Below are positions 10,646 to 21,114 of a stretch of DNA of 64,000 nucleotides, piece after piece. A program made the position numbers and the translations under genes. The notes below the pieces were generated by a model that saw only the letters and a list, made by a program, of their open reading frames with translations, ran no database searches and was not told the DNA's origin. How positions within the stretch are numbered: position 1 is the first letter of the stretch; every line of letters starts with the position of its first letter. This DNA comes from Lachnospiraceae bacterium (GTDB lineage: Bacteria > Bacillota > Clostridia > Lachnospirales > Lachnospiraceae), in contig JAAWBG010000056.1 of assembly GCA_022792535.1 (NCBI GenBank), positions 19,441 through 83,440 on the forward strand. The letters are read 5' to 3'.

Positions 10646-11245
10646 TCAAAAATCCGCACCAGTGGGGCCGCCTGGCTTATGGCCCCCTGGAATAAATTCA
10701 TCCCGCTTTTTCACAATCTCACAGAAATCTTTTTTTGCGCTCTCATATTTCGAAGGATCCCGCAGAATTGCAGAAGGATGGTATGTGGCGGTCAACGCAC
10801 AGTCTTTCCGGCAGGTCCAGAGACCATGTTGTCTGGTTATTTTAAAATCCGGCGAGATAATGCGCTGAGCAGCCACACGTCCAAGGCAGACAATAATTTT
10901 AGGCTTCAAGAGAAAGGTTTCATATTTCAGATAGGGAAAACATGCTTCTTTTTCCTCTTCCCTTGGATCCCGGTTTCCTGGAGGATGACACTTTAAAATA
11001 TTGGTAATATAGATTTCTTCTCTGGTCAGCCCGCACTCCTGCAAAAGGCTGTCTAAGATTTCCCCGGAGCGGCCCACAAATGGTACTCCCTGCTGATCTT
11101 CCTGGGCTCCCGGCGCCTCAGCAATCAGCATAATATCCGCCCTATGATTTCCTCTTCCCATCACCGGCTGCTGTCTGGTTTGGCTCAGAGGACACTGGGC
11201 GCAGCCGGCAATGTGGCTTTCAATGCCATTCCATGTAATTTCCAT
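10646..11245 (-). CDS. Uracil-DNA glycosylase, family 4
   Basis: CAQCPLSQTRQQPVMGRGNHRADIMLIAEAPGAQEDQQGVPFVGRSGEILD; CHPPGNRDP; TYHPSAILRDP. Confidence 0.92.
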   Translation of the reverse strand: MEITWNGIESHIAGCAQCPLSQTRQQPVMGRGNHRADIMLIAEAPGAQEDQQGVPFVGRSGEILDSLLQECGLTREEIYITNILKCHPPGNRDPREEEKEACFPYLKYETFLLKPKIIVCLGRVAAQRIISPDFKITRQHGLWTCRKDCALTATYHPSAILRDPSKYESAKKDFCEIVKKRDEFIPGGHKPGGPTGADF

Positions 11246-11463
11246 AGCATCTCCTTTCCTTTTCTATATATACATACTGCATCACTTTTTGTATACTATT
11301 AGAAATCTTTGACCTTTATCTGGCTTATCCAAAACATTACAACTATTTTGACTCTGTCACACTATCAAACTCAGGGTTAAAATAATAAAAATTTAAGAGG
11401 TTTCTTGGCTTTTGAGCCCGTAATTATGAAGGGCAGGTTATCATACACTTTTTTGAAAATTTA

Positions 11464-11507
11464 AAAAACCGGAAACTCCGTCCTAGACAGTCCGTTCCCG
11501 GTTTTTC
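11464..11507. terminator. Rho-independent terminator-like hairpin
   Basis: aaaaaccggaaac...ttcccggtttttct between two minus-strand genes. Confidence 0.65.
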
Positions 11508-11611
11508 TTTTATCTCAAGGCCCTTAAGAGGGCATAGACACTTTCTGATCCCTGATTCCTTACAGGAAATATCCTGTCACGCCAGCGTGCGGCGTATCTT
11601 CCTGACTGGAA

Positions 11612-12793
11612 TTAAAAATCAACTTCTGTTCCATAATATGTACAGGTAAACAGTTTTTCCATGACAGCCGGGTCAATTTCTCTTGGATTGGAGCCCGTAC
11701 ATGCGTCTCCTACAGCCCGCTCTGCAATACCAGAAACTTTTTCTTTGAACTCATCTTCGTTGATTCCAAATTCTTTCAGGGTCTTCGGAATGTTGAGTTT
11801 TACGTTAAAATCGTCGATTTTTGCACAAAGACTGTTAACCAGGGCTTTCTCTGAGGTTCCCTCCAGTCCCATTCTGCGGGCAATTTCAGCATAACGTTTT
11901 GCTGCGATGGGGTCTTTTGCATTGTACTTAATAACATAGGGCAGATAGATGGCGTTTGCACATCCGTGAGGAATATGTCCTGTGGAGAATGCAGCCCCTG
12001 TCTTGTGAGCCATGGAATGTACAATTCCAAGAAGGGCATTGGAAAATGCCATGCCGGCCAGACACTGTGCATAGTGCATCTGCTCTCTTGCATCCATATT
12101 GCAGTTATAGGAAGCTGGGAGATAATCCAGCACCATCTCGATTGCCTGAAGCGCAAGGGGATCTGTAAAGGAACAGTTCATTGTAGACACATAAGCCTCA
12201 ATGGCATGGGTCAGCGCATCCATACCGGTATAAGCCACCTGCTTTGGCGGAAGGCCTGCCACCAGTTCCGGATCCACAATGGCAACGTCCGGGGTGATGT
12301 TAAAATCAGCCAACGGATATTTTACCCCTGTCTGATAATTGGTAATAACGGAAAAAGCCGTAACTTCTGTTGCAGTTCCGGAAGTTGTGGGAATTGCACA
12401 GAATCTTGCTTTCTGTCTCAGCTCCGGGAAGTTAAAGGGAATGCACAGGTCCTCAAAAGTGGTCTCCGGATATTCATAGAAAGCCCACATTGCCTTGGCA
12501 GCGTCAATGGGGGAACCGCCGCCCATGGAAACAATCCAGTCCGGCTCAAAACTGCGCATGGCCTCTGCGCCCTTCATTACTGTTTCCACAGAAGGGTCTG
12601 GCTCCACGCCTTCAAAAAGCTCCACTTCCATTCCTGCCTCTTTCAGATAGTTTACCGCCTTGTCCAGAAATCCCTGGCGCTTCATGGAACCGCCGCCCAC
12701 TACAAGGATTGCTTTCTGTCCCTTCAAGTTCTTAAGTTCCTCCAGACAGCCCGATCCGTGATAAACATCTCTTGGTAACGTAAATCTTGCCAT
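11612..12793 (-). CDS. Iron-containing alcohol dehydrogenase
   Basis: VSMGGGSPIDAAKAMW, FCAIPTTSGTATEVTAFSVI, YTGMDALTHAIEAYVS, GIVHSMAHKTGAAF...HGCANAIYLP. Confidence 0.95.
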   Translation of the reverse strand: MARFTLPRDVYHGSGCLEELKNLKGQKAILVVGGGSMKRQGFLDKAVNYLKEAGMEVELFEGVEPDPSVETVMKGAEAMRSFEPDWIVSMGGGSPIDAAKAMWAFYEYPETTFEDLCIPFNFPELRQKARFCAIPTTSGTATEVTAFSVITNYQTGVKYPLADFNITPDVAIVDPELVAGLPPKQVAYTGMDALTHAIEAYVSTMNCSFTDPLALQAIEMVLDYLPASYNCNMDAREQMHYAQCLAGMAFSNALLGIVHSMAHKTGAAFSTGHIPHGCANAIYLPYVIKYNAKDPIAAKRYAEIARRMGLEGTSEKALVNSLCAKIDDFNVKLNIPKTLKEFGINEDEFKEKVSGIAERAVGDACTGSNPREIDPAVMEKLFTCTYYGTEVDF

Positions 12794-12980
12794 AGTCTTC
12801 TTCTCCTTTTCTTGTTTTTATGCAACGGTCCAGCTATATATGAACCGAACCTATATACTCTGTCTATATTTTACGACATTTTTGCTTTATTTACCAGGCT
12901 TTTTTATATAATACTTTCATTTGGTAAAAGTAACACTCATCCCGGCAGGCTGTCCCGCAAACAGAGAACGCCCCAGCCCG

Positions 12981-13118
12981 TTGATGTCAAGTTATTGCTA
13001 CGAACTTTTTTCACTTTTTCAGAGGTCAAAAACCCGCAATCCCGCATAACTTCGTCGTGCTGATGGTAAATAACTGCTAAGTCACCCGAAAATTGATGGG
13101 AAATTATTGCTAAGTTAT
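12981..13118. repeat. Three approx. 26-bp direct repeats (candidate recombinase/att-associated sites)
   Basis: ttgatgtcaagttattgctacgaac (12981), ctgatggtaaataactgctaagtcac (13060), ttgatgggaaattattgctaagttat (13093). Confidence 0.75.
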
Positions 13119-14702
13119 TTTTGCCTGACTGTCCTCCTTATCAACACTGAAATTCCATTCTATCTCAATTCTTTTATCCTTATAAGCATATACCTTTTTA
13201 ATGAAGGTATCAACTATTTCCTGTGTCAGTACCTCAATATGCGAATACCGGATAATCTGCCTCATATCCTCCTCTGTCTTCCGGTATTCTTCTTCAAATC
13301 CCGCAAGTTTTTCGGCAGTCTCTTCTTCTAATACAGATAAAGAAGACAACTTTTCCGTCAGTTCTTCCGAGTTATTTTGATATTCTACAGCTGAAAGTTC
13401 ATTCAGTGCATATTTCTCATACAAAGCATCTTTTTCTGCCTGTGCCTGCTTTTTATCCTGCCTGCATTCATCCAATTTTTTTCTTAATGCGCAAATACCT
13501 GCCTCCTGAAAGGAAAATAGATTCTCTTTCTGTTTCATAGCATTGCCCCGAAGCATCAGCTCCTTATTTAGCATAAAAAGTACCATTTCTTCCAACACGT
13601 CGGCATTTATATAAACACAACATTCTGGTATTTGAAGCAGAGCGTGTTTTCTGCACTCAAACCGTCTGTATCTGTTCTTTCCCTGAAGCGGCTTATAGTC
13701 TAAAGAATATCCACAGCCACCACAATACAGCTTCCCGGTTAATGGATGTTTCTCTCTGTTCCGCTTTGTGGAATTTTCTGGTCTGAATATCGAAACCTGT
13801 TCAAATATTTCCTCTGAAATCAACGCTTCATGATGGTCAGATATCACTTTCCATTCTTCTTTCGGTACAGCAAGACGTCTTTTGCTTCCTACTGACTGTG
13901 CAACAGATTTCCCATATGTCATTTCGCCAAGGTAAAAACGGTTATTTAAAATTCTTCGAATTGCCTGAGCACTCCACGTATGAATTTTTCCATCTTTCTG
14001 CACCTTATTCGGGTTACGAATTTGTACAGCTGTCGGTACATTCTCTTCATAAAGCTGTTTTGCAATCTGTGTACTGCTTTTTCCCTGCAAAGCAAGATGG
14101 AATATATAACGCACAATCTCTGCTTCTTTCTCGTTCACTATAACAGCATTTTTTATTTCCGCACTCTTTTCATATCCAAAAGGAACACAGCCAAAAACAT
14201 ACTCTCCATTTGCACACTTATTTTTAAAAGAGGCCTTGAGCTTTACCGAGATATCTTTGCTGTACAAGTCATATAAAAGTGTCTGAAATGCTGTATCTAT
14301 CTCTATGGTGCTTCCCTGATGTTCTCGGCTGTCATAATTATCGTTAAGGGAAATGAAGCGGATTCCCATAAAAGGAAATATCTGATTCAAATACGTTCCA
14401 ATTTCGATATAGTCCCTTGAAAAACGGGACATATCTTTTACAATGATACAGCGTATGTTGTTTGCCTTTACCTCCTTTAATAATTTCTGCATACCCGGTC
14501 TTTCCATATTGGTGCCAGAGTAGCCATCATCACTAAATTCCAAAACCTTATACTTTGAAAGTTCAGAATCGCGATGTATGTATTCTAAAATCTGTTTCCG
14601 CTGATTTCCAATACTGTTGCTTTCATTCTGCACAACTCCACCATCACAGAAATCTTTTTTATCTTCTAATGATAAACGCAGATACATTGCTACTTTCTCC
14701 AT
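13110..14702 (-). CDS. Large serine recombinase (1 of 3)
   Basis: MYLRLSLEDK, DDGYSGTNMERPGM, IVKDMSRFSRDYIEIG, recombinase domain and zinc ribbon CGGCGY. Confidence 0.93.
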   Translation of the reverse strand: MEKVAMYLRLSLEDKKDFCDGGVVQNESNSIGNQRKQILEYIHRDSELSKYKVLEFSDDGYSGTNMERPGMQKLLKEVKANNIRCIIVKDMSRFSRDYIEIGTYLNQIFPFMGIRFISLNDNYDSREHQGSTIEIDTAFQTLLYDLYSKDISVKLKASFKNKCANGEYVFGCVPFGYEKSAEIKNAVIVNEKEAEIVRYIFHLALQGKSSTQIAKQLYEENVPTAVQIRNPNKVQKDGKIHTWSAQAIRRILNNRFYLGEMTYGKSVAQSVGSKRRLAVPKEEWKVISDHHEALISEEIFEQVSIFRPENSTKRNREKHPLTGKLYCGGCGYSLDYKPLQGKNRYRRFECRKHALLQIPECCVYINADVLEEMVLFMLNKELMLRGNAMKQKENLFSFQEAGICALRKKLDECRQDKKQAQAEKDALYEKYALNELSAVEYQNNSEELTEKLSSLSVLEEETAEKLAGFEEEYRKTEEDMRQIIRYSHIEVLTQEIVDTFIKKVYAYKDKRIEIEWNFSVDKEDSQAKIT

Positions 14703-14706
14703 TACT

Positions 14707-16461
14707 TCACCCCTTCTCCATTATCTCTCGTCTCTCAGACATACAGGAGTTTTCGGAAGATACTTTAATGCTGTCAGGCGTAACTGTAAATAAAACTTCT
14801 ATCCGTTTTCCCGGATAAACATATATCTTCGAGATAAAAGCCTCTACCATATCTTTTGTCAAATCCTTTCCACTTTTCATCTTTAAAAGCGCTTTTATGG
14901 CCGCAAGATATTTTGTCTCCAGTTTTTCCAATGTCTTTTTTTCTTTTTCCCATTCCTGTTTTTGTTTTTTCAGTTCTTCCAGCTTGTCTTCCTGTTTCAT
15001 TTTAAAAGATACATACTCTTTCTGAGGGACTTTTCCAATACGATAGTCCATATAAATGCTGCTTTCTTCTTCATGAAAACGCCTTATATTGCCTTCTGTC
15101 CTGTGCAGATTTGCCTCTGTTTTTTTTATTTCCTCTGCTATCTTATCCTTTCCATAGTCCACATAGCATTTAGGCTTACTGAGTAAAACTTCAAATTCAA
15201 CACGAATAAGAGGCAGTAAAATATCCAAAAGCTCACTTTTTGATATGCGGTTTGATTCCGGGCACACTGTGACTTTTGTTTCCTTTCCATTTAGACAAAA
15301 ATATCCGTCAAGCCTTGCCTTTTCCCCATCTGCATATTGTTTTACACGACTACTGCGCGTCATCTTCCTGCCACATACGCCACAGTATAATACACTGTCA
15401 AAAATATTTTCTTCTAACGGATAACCCTTTGTATGGTGTTTATGCGACGCTGTCCTTGCTTTTATCTTCTTACGGACCTCCGCTGCATCCTTGTACAATT
15501 TTTCCTCAATCAAAGGTTCATGTGCACCTTCCGTAATCACCCAGTCATCCTCTGGCTTATGAATACGGTTTTTCTCGTTCTTTGCGGTAATACTGGTTTT
15601 TCCCTGCACTAAGGTTCCAACATAGGTTTCGCTCTTCAAAATTCTCTCTACAGCACCCTTATCCCACCCTTTATAAAAGACATCAGCAGCAGAATGGTAC
15701 ACTTCCTTTGTTTTCTTGTACTGATACGGAGGATTAATACGTCTGCGGTTTAATTCATCGGCAACTGCGGTATAATTTTCTGTTTCCACAAACTTTTCAT
15801 AAATAAACGTTACAATATCCCGTGTATTTTCGTCCGGCAGCAATACCCGCCGCTTCCCGTTCCACTCTGCTCTGTATCCATATGGCGGGGGACCGCCTAC
15901 ATAGGAACCTTCTTCTCTCCGCTGTTTTAAATGCAGCTTCGCCTTTTTGGAAAAATCCTTTGCATACATGTCATTTATAAGATTTTTAATTTCGGAAGCC
16001 ATCTGCTTATTTTCATTTCCATCTTTTCCAGTATCAAATCCATCTGCAACTGCAATAAATCTCACTCCCAAAAAAGGAAATATCTTTTCAATATAGTTGC
16101 CCGCTTCCAGATAATTTCTCCCAAACCTTGATAAATCTTTTACAATAACACAATTAATGTCTCCAAGCCTCACGTCCTGTAACAATCTCAGAAAACCTTC
16201 TCTTTCAAAATTGCTTCCCGTTTTCCCCAAATCAGTATAGCATTCCACAATGTCAATCACTTCTCCTGTCTTCTGTTCATTGAACTCTTCCACAAATTTT
16301 TTTGCTATTTCTATCTGAACCTCCAGAGATTCGTTTTTTCTGACATCCTGGTCGGAAGAGAGCCTTGCATATATCCCTGCCTTAAATCTTAATTCGCTGC
16401 ACTTTTCTTCTGTCTGCTGTCCTGATGTTTTTCTTTTGGATATTCTGCCCATTTTTATGCA
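14707..16461 (-). CDS. Large serine recombinase (2 of 3)
   Basis: IYARLSSDQD, LGKTGSNFEREGF, VIVKDLSRFGRNYLEAG; likely start MGRISKRK rather than the longer track ORF (to 16506). Confidence 0.9.
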   Translation of the reverse strand, partial: CIKMGRISKRKTSGQQTEEKCSELRFKAGIYARLSSDQDVRKNESLEVQIEIAKKFVEEFNEQKTGEVIDIVECYTDLGKTGSNFEREGFLRLLQDVRLGDINCVIVKDLSRFGRNYLEAGNYIEKIFPFLGVRFIAVADGFDTGKDGNENKQMASEIKNLINDMYAKDFSKKAKLHLKQRREEGSYVGGPPPYGYRAEWNGKRRVLLPDENTRDIVTFIYEKFVETENYTAVADELNRRRINPPYQYKKTKEVYHSAADVFYKGWDKGAVERILKSETYVGTLVQGKTSITAKNEKNRIHKPEDDWVITEGAHEPLIEEKLYKDAAEVRKKIKARTASHKHHTKGYPLEENIFDSVLYCGVCGRKMTRSSRVKQYADGEKARLDGYFCLNGKETKVTVCPESNRISKSELLDILLPLIRVEFEVLLSKPKCYVDYGKDKIAEEIKKTEANLHRTEGNIRRFHEEESSIYMDYRIGKVPQKEYVSFKMKQEDKLEELKKQKQEWEKEKKTLEKLETKYLAAIKALLKMKSGKDLTKDMVEAFISKIYVYPGKRIEVLFTVTPDSIKVSSENSCMSERREIMEKG

Positions 16462-18203
16462 CTCCTTTCCTTGTTCTTGTCCTGCCCTTTGGACATAGCG
16501 GGACACTCGAAGGGTGTTTCCTTGTTTCTGTCCTGCTCTTTGGACATAGCGGGAGGCCCGGAAGATAATTTCTCGTTTGTTTCCCGCATGATACGATACT
16601 GATTCATATAATAAAATTCAATATCCAGCCTTCGGTCCTCAAATACTGTAATCCTCTTCACCATATTGCAAAGAGTATGACGGTCTATCTCCTTTATCTC
16701 CGAACAATCCTGCATTGTCTTTAAACGTGCTGCCGACATGACACCATTCTTAAACAGTTCTTTTATCATATCCTCCTGCTTTTTTTGGGCCTCTTCAAAC
16801 TCTGCTGCCTTCCGTTTAAATTCCTCATGCAGTCTTTTAAATTCTTCTTTCGTAATAATCCCCTGTTTTAAATCTTCATACAGACCGGAACAAAGAGAAT
16901 AGTATTTATCCTGTTCTCCCTTCAGCCTTGCAATCTCAGTGTCATATCGGACAATAGATTCAAAATCAGCTTCCGTTTCCAAAACCGTTTCAAATATGTT
17001 TTTCTCTTCCAAAAAATAATTGGCATAACGTCTGACCAGCTCCGTAACCATCTCTTTCAGATGTTCTTCTGGAATACTGTGCCTGCTGCAACCTTCACCC
17101 CGGTTTTTCGTGGAGCAGATGTAATAGACTTTCCTGGTATTTTTATAACAATTCACACGCCTTATCATTTGCTCCCCACAATCCCCGCAGAATAAGATTC
17201 CTGTAAACAAACTGTTTTCTTCTGTTACAGGACTTATTCTGCCATCTGCTTTCAACAGATTCTGTACCACCTGAAACTGGTCCTCCGATATGAGTGCCTC
17301 ATGGGTATTTTCTACTTTTATCCACTCCTCCTGCGGCTTATCTATACTTTTTTTCAGCTTATAATTGATTTTCTCCCTCTTGCCCTGTACCATATGCCCT
17401 AAATAAGTTTCATTTGTCAGTATTCGTTTTATGGTGGAACTGCTCCACTTCGATTTTACCGCACCGGAAAATCCTCCTTTATAATTAGCGCCTGTAGATT
17501 TTTTATATTCTTTCGGAGAAAGAATCCCCAGTTTATTCAGCTTTTCGGCAATGGCTGAAACAGCCATGCCTTCCATCTTCCAGGAAAATATTTTTCTGAC
17601 AACATCCGCTGCATATTCATCCGGTACAAGACGATTTTTATTATTTTCCTCTTTTTTATATCCGTATGGAGCAAAGGGCGCAATACATTCTCCTTTTTTT
17701 CGCTTTACTTCAAACTGACTTTTTATTTTTGTGGAAATGTCCCTGCAATATGCGTCATTAATAAAATTTTTGACAGGAAGAACTATACCACTTTCCGATA
17801 CATCCGTCTGAAAACTGTCATAATGGTCCGTGAGTGCAATAAAGCGCACAGAAAGAGCCGGAAAGACTTTCTGTATATACCTTCCGGATTCAATATAATC
17901 ACGCCCGAACCGGGAAAGGTCTTTCACAATGACGCAATTAACCTTTCCTGCCTCAATATCACACATCATTCTTTTAAATTCTGGTCTGTCGAAATTACTG
18001 CCTGAAAATCCATCATCCACATAAATATCATAAAGTTCCATATTCTGCTGCTCATGGATAAAGGCTCTGATCAGCTCTCTCTGATTACCGATACTGTTGC
18101 TTTCGGATTTCAGATTACCCTCTCTGTCCGTCACATTTCCCACATCACTGTCATCCCTGGAAAGACGGAGGTACATAGCTGCTAGAAATTGTCTTTTATT
18201 CAT
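16455..18203 (-). CDS. Large serine recombinase (3 of 3)
   Basis: MYLRLSRDDSD, DDGFSGSNFDRPEF, VIVKDLSRFGRDYIESG; zinc ribbon CGDCGE; duplicated C-terminal PAMSK(E/G)QD(R/K)NKE. Confidence 0.93.
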   Translation of the reverse strand: MNKRQFLAAMYLRLSRDDSDVGNVTDREGNLKSESNSIGNQRELIRAFIHEQQNMELYDIYVDDGFSGSNFDRPEFKRMMCDIEAGKVNCVIVKDLSRFGRDYIESGRYIQKVFPALSVRFIALTDHYDSFQTDVSESGIVLPVKNFINDAYCRDISTKIKSQFEVKRKKGECIAPFAPYGYKKEENNKNRLVPDEYAADVVRKIFSWKMEGMAVSAIAEKLNKLGILSPKEYKKSTGANYKGGFSGAVKSKWSSSTIKRILTNETYLGHMVQGKREKINYKLKKSIDKPQEEWIKVENTHEALISEDQFQVVQNLLKADGRISPVTEENSLFTGILFCGDCGEQMIRRVNCYKNTRKVYYICSTKNRGEGCSRHSIPEEHLKEMVTELVRRYANYFLEEKNIFETVLETEADFESIVRYDTEIARLKGEQDKYYSLCSGLYEDLKQGIITKEEFKRLHEEFKRKAAEFEEAQKKQEDMIKELFKNGVMSAARLKTMQDCSEIKEIDRHTLCNMVKRITVFEDRRLDIEFYYMNQYRIMRETNEKLSSGPPAMSKEQDRNKETPFECPAMSKGQDKNKERSA

Positions 18204-18323
18204 TCTATCACTCCTGACTTATGGTTTAAGTAGCAGGTAACCATAAATCAAAAGCAACCACTGATATGTCCTGATTTAAGGCTAACATAACTTTTCGATT
18301 CTTTCAAGACCTTTTGATTCTTT

Positions 18324-18596
18324 TTAAATATGAATTTCCGCCAAATGTCTGATATACTCTTTCATTTTATCATCTATCGTCGGCCCTTCTTTCTGAAATC
18401 TGACTTTTACCACATAATCACCGATACGATGTACAAAAAGATTATTTGTCTGTTCCGCAAAAAGAGCCAACTTTTTTTCAACTGGAAGTTTTGTATCAAT
18501 TTTGACATCTCTGATATCTGTCAGTGTATTAATATCTACTGTACGGACATCCACGGATTCCATCTCGTCCAGTACTTCATCTGTTATACCAAACAT
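18324..18596 (-). CDS. Small conserved ICE protein (DUF6870-like)
   Basis: 90-aa ORF with VDIRDV-like core and DYVVKVRF; position after the recombinases; family name is a guess. Confidence 0.5.
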   Translation of the reverse strand: MFGITDEVLDEMESVDVRTVDINTLTDIRDVKIDTKLPVEKKLALFAEQTNNLFVHRIGDYVVKVRFQKEGPTIDDKMKEYIRHLAEIHI

Positions 18597-18809
18597 TTAC
18601 AATCTTCCTCCTGTACCATTCCTTATAATATTTATTCTTCCATCAGATTGTCCTATGACATACAGCCTGTGTATGGAAAAAGCAGGCTAACCATTTCCGT
18701 TTCCTATAAGATTAAGAAAGAATCCTGCAAAGCAGAATTCTCCGCCTGCGGCAGGTCGCTTCTGCGATGTCATCCCGTTCCTCCGCAGTGCGATAATTAT
18801 TTTCTCATT

Positions 18810-19175
18810 TTAATTATATTTATCAAAAACTCCCACCTGCACCTGGACTCCTGTGGTAATCCTTTCAAGAGTATTTTCATCCACTCTTCCCATATATTCT
18901 ATGATACAGTCATGGTACAGAGCTGTTACCTGTTCGCACAAGGCTATGCTGTGCTGTTCCAAACCATCTGCTTTACAGGATGATACAAAAACATGAGTAG
19001 GAAGGTTCTGCTTTTTATAAATTTTCGTGGACAATGGCACAATTGTAATCACAGTACTGTATCTATTTGCCCGATTGTTACTGACTACCACTGCCGGACG
19101 CATACCGCCCTGCATATTTCCCTGATATTGTACTCCCAGGTCTACATACAATATGTCACCTCTTCGTATCTTCAT
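18810..19175 (-). CDS. MazF/PemK-type endoribonuclease toxin
   Basis: MKIRRGDILYVDLG...GGMRPAVVVSNNRANRYSTVITIVPLST; start trimmed from track ORF. Confidence 0.88.
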   Translation of the reverse strand: MKIRRGDILYVDLGVQYQGNMQGGMRPAVVVSNNRANRYSTVITIVPLSTKIYKKQNLPTHVFVSSCKADGLEQHSIALCEQVTALYHDCIIEYMGRVDENTLERITTGVQVQVGVFDKYN

Positions 19176-19626
19176 CCGCAGTCTTCTCCTCTTTCCACAC
19201 AGGTCTTTTCTCACCAGCCGAACGCCCCATTTCTTCATATATATAATAGCGCATGGTAGAAATTTCAAAAAAGCCTACACCAATACCTGCTGTGTCTCGC
19301 ATAAATTCTTCTAAATCTGATTTATCATCTGTTATATCTGTCAATTCTTTTACAACAATTGTGTCATACTTTCCGGTGAGCAGCAGAACAATCAACATAT
19401 TCACTGCCTCTCTGTCAATATCTCTGCCTGGCCCTTTATGAATAATACATTCCTTCATCAAAGAAATTCCTGCCATACTGCATATCTGCCGATTCTCCTG
19501 AATCATCTTACGAATATTGATTTCTGATTTGTTGGAATTCATAAACATAACTGCCGGATGGCAGGATAAATTGATATTATAACTTTTCACATTACTGCAC
19601 ATGATAATCACTTGTCCTTTCTTCAT
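19156..19626 (-). CDS. Degenerate resolvase-like protein overlapping the toxin start
   Basis: LLTGKYDTIVVKELTDITDDKSDLEEFMRDTAGIGVGFFEIS resembles serine-recombinase catalytic-domain topology but lacks the SRF/Arg motif; overlaps mazF-like start by about 20 nt. Confidence 0.6.
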   Translation of the reverse strand: MKKGQVIIMCSNVKSYNINLSCHPAVMFMNSNKSEINIRKMIQENRQICSMAGISLMKECIIHKGPGRDIDREAVNMLIVLLLTGKYDTIVVKELTDITDDKSDLEEFMRDTAGIGVGFFEISTMRYYIYEEMGRSAGEKRPVWKEEKTADEDTKR

Positions 19627-20369
19627 TTATGTTCACTGCAACAAAGAGAAGTTTTTGCCGGCATTATCCTCTCATACAGAAAAGCCTTGTCTGCTGTTAT
19701 CTGATAACTGCAAGGCCTGCCTGTATCAGAGGATAACGTGGCGTTTCCGCCACATTACCTCTCTGTTCAATCTAAAAAGTTCTCACTTGTCCCCGAACCG
19801 GGTAACATACACTGGGACGTCTGCCATCCCTCGCTGCATTTCCATCATGCCCAACCAGACGGAATCTACAGGCAGCCACTCCCGGAAAATGCTTTCTGCT
19901 GAAATTCCGGCGCTGTTTTATCTCATTATCTCTGATTGCCAAATCAGTAGGCACAACCCTCTGCTCTTTACCTTCACAGACACATATTGATTAGACTACA
20001 TAAACAATATGAGGTAAGTCACAGCACGAAACGGGGTTCTGCCACCCTCTATCCCTATAAATACAAAACAGATAAAAGGCGAAAATAAAATCAGGTGTAT
20101 GCGTGTCCTATTTAATTGTAAATTCTCATGGTTCTTTCAAACCTGTAATTATAATAACTGAAAAGGAATCCTTTTCAGAGTGCCGGAATCCGCTATTTAT
20201 AGCTGATATATGCCACCCGGACAATCGGGATAAGACCGTATAACACTACTTCTGCCCACTTAGCAGCTTGTACGATTAAGCAGGGGAAAGTTTTTCTCCA
20301 CTACTCGTCGAGCACCTCACATGCCGCATCAGCGATAAATTTCCATCTACGGGCTTGTACATAAAAAAA

Positions 20370-20403
20370 CAGACTTCAGATAAATCTGAAATCTGTTTTT
20401 TAT
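20370..20403. terminator. Terminator-like hairpin with A/T flanks
   Basis: aaaacagacttcagat/aaatctgaaatctgtttttt. Confidence 0.7.
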
Positions 20404-20483
20404 CACCTCTGTCATTCACAGATTGCTTTCTTACGCATATTTTCTATGTTTCATTTCTCTTTTCAGAATGATGCCTGGCAAAA

Positions 20484-20936
20484 TTATTTATCATTTTCCC
20501 CAAATTTTTCCTTTGTTGAACATTCATGAAACAGCGACCATGCATATTGGAATCCCAGTTTAAATAAAAGTTCATCATTTTTTGAACAATAATATAGGAA
20601 GTAATCCTCCAGCCTGCGATAATCCTCTATATTAAGCTCTCTTTTTAACCATTCAATGTCAAAATCATTATGCATCAATACCTGGTTATATTCCCAACTG
20701 TTTATAAAACGTTTATAAATTTCATGTATTCTGTTATTTTCATCCCTCACATTTGGAAAAGTTGCTTCCTGCTCTGATTCATGTCCCCCTATTCTGATTA
20801 AAACTTTGCTTCCGTCAGATATTTTTATTTGAAATAAACCCTTTTTTACCCGTTCCATCTCAACTACAGGAAGCTCTGCTTTTTCAAGTTCTTCCAAAAG
20901 TGTAACTGCAAACTTTTCTACATCCATATGTGCCAC
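20484..20936 (-). CDS. Hypothetical protein
   Basis: 150-aa intact ORF, no recognisable domain. Confidence 0.6.
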   Translation of the reverse strand: MAHMDVEKFAVTLLEELEKAELPVVEMERVKKGLFQIKISDGSKVLIRIGGHESEQEATFPNVRDENNRIHEIYKRFINSWEYNQVLMHNDFDIEWLKRELNIEDYRRLEDYFLYYCSKNDELLFKLGFQYAWSLFHECSTKEKFGENDK

Positions 20937-21114
20937 CCTTCCTTTTTTATGCTTGTTTGAGGTATTATCTTTTTCCTATATCCTGTCTAAAACAATCTAA
21001 CCTGTTTTCATTCCCCCTTTTTATAGTATAACTAATTAAACATAACTTTCTATCAATAATATATTATAACTGATATTTCAAATTTGAAAAGTCTATAATA
21101 GATAATCATAGGGG

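Noticed and set aside
11966-12778. 270-aa plus-strand ORF opposite the alcohol dehydrogenase
   Set aside because: Antisense shadow of a strongly conserved enzyme gene; no recognisable protein character.
19772-19954. 60-aa ORF MPTDLAIRDNEIKQRRNF...
   Set aside because: Could be a small real gene but no clear RBS or start and no recognised family; not enough support.
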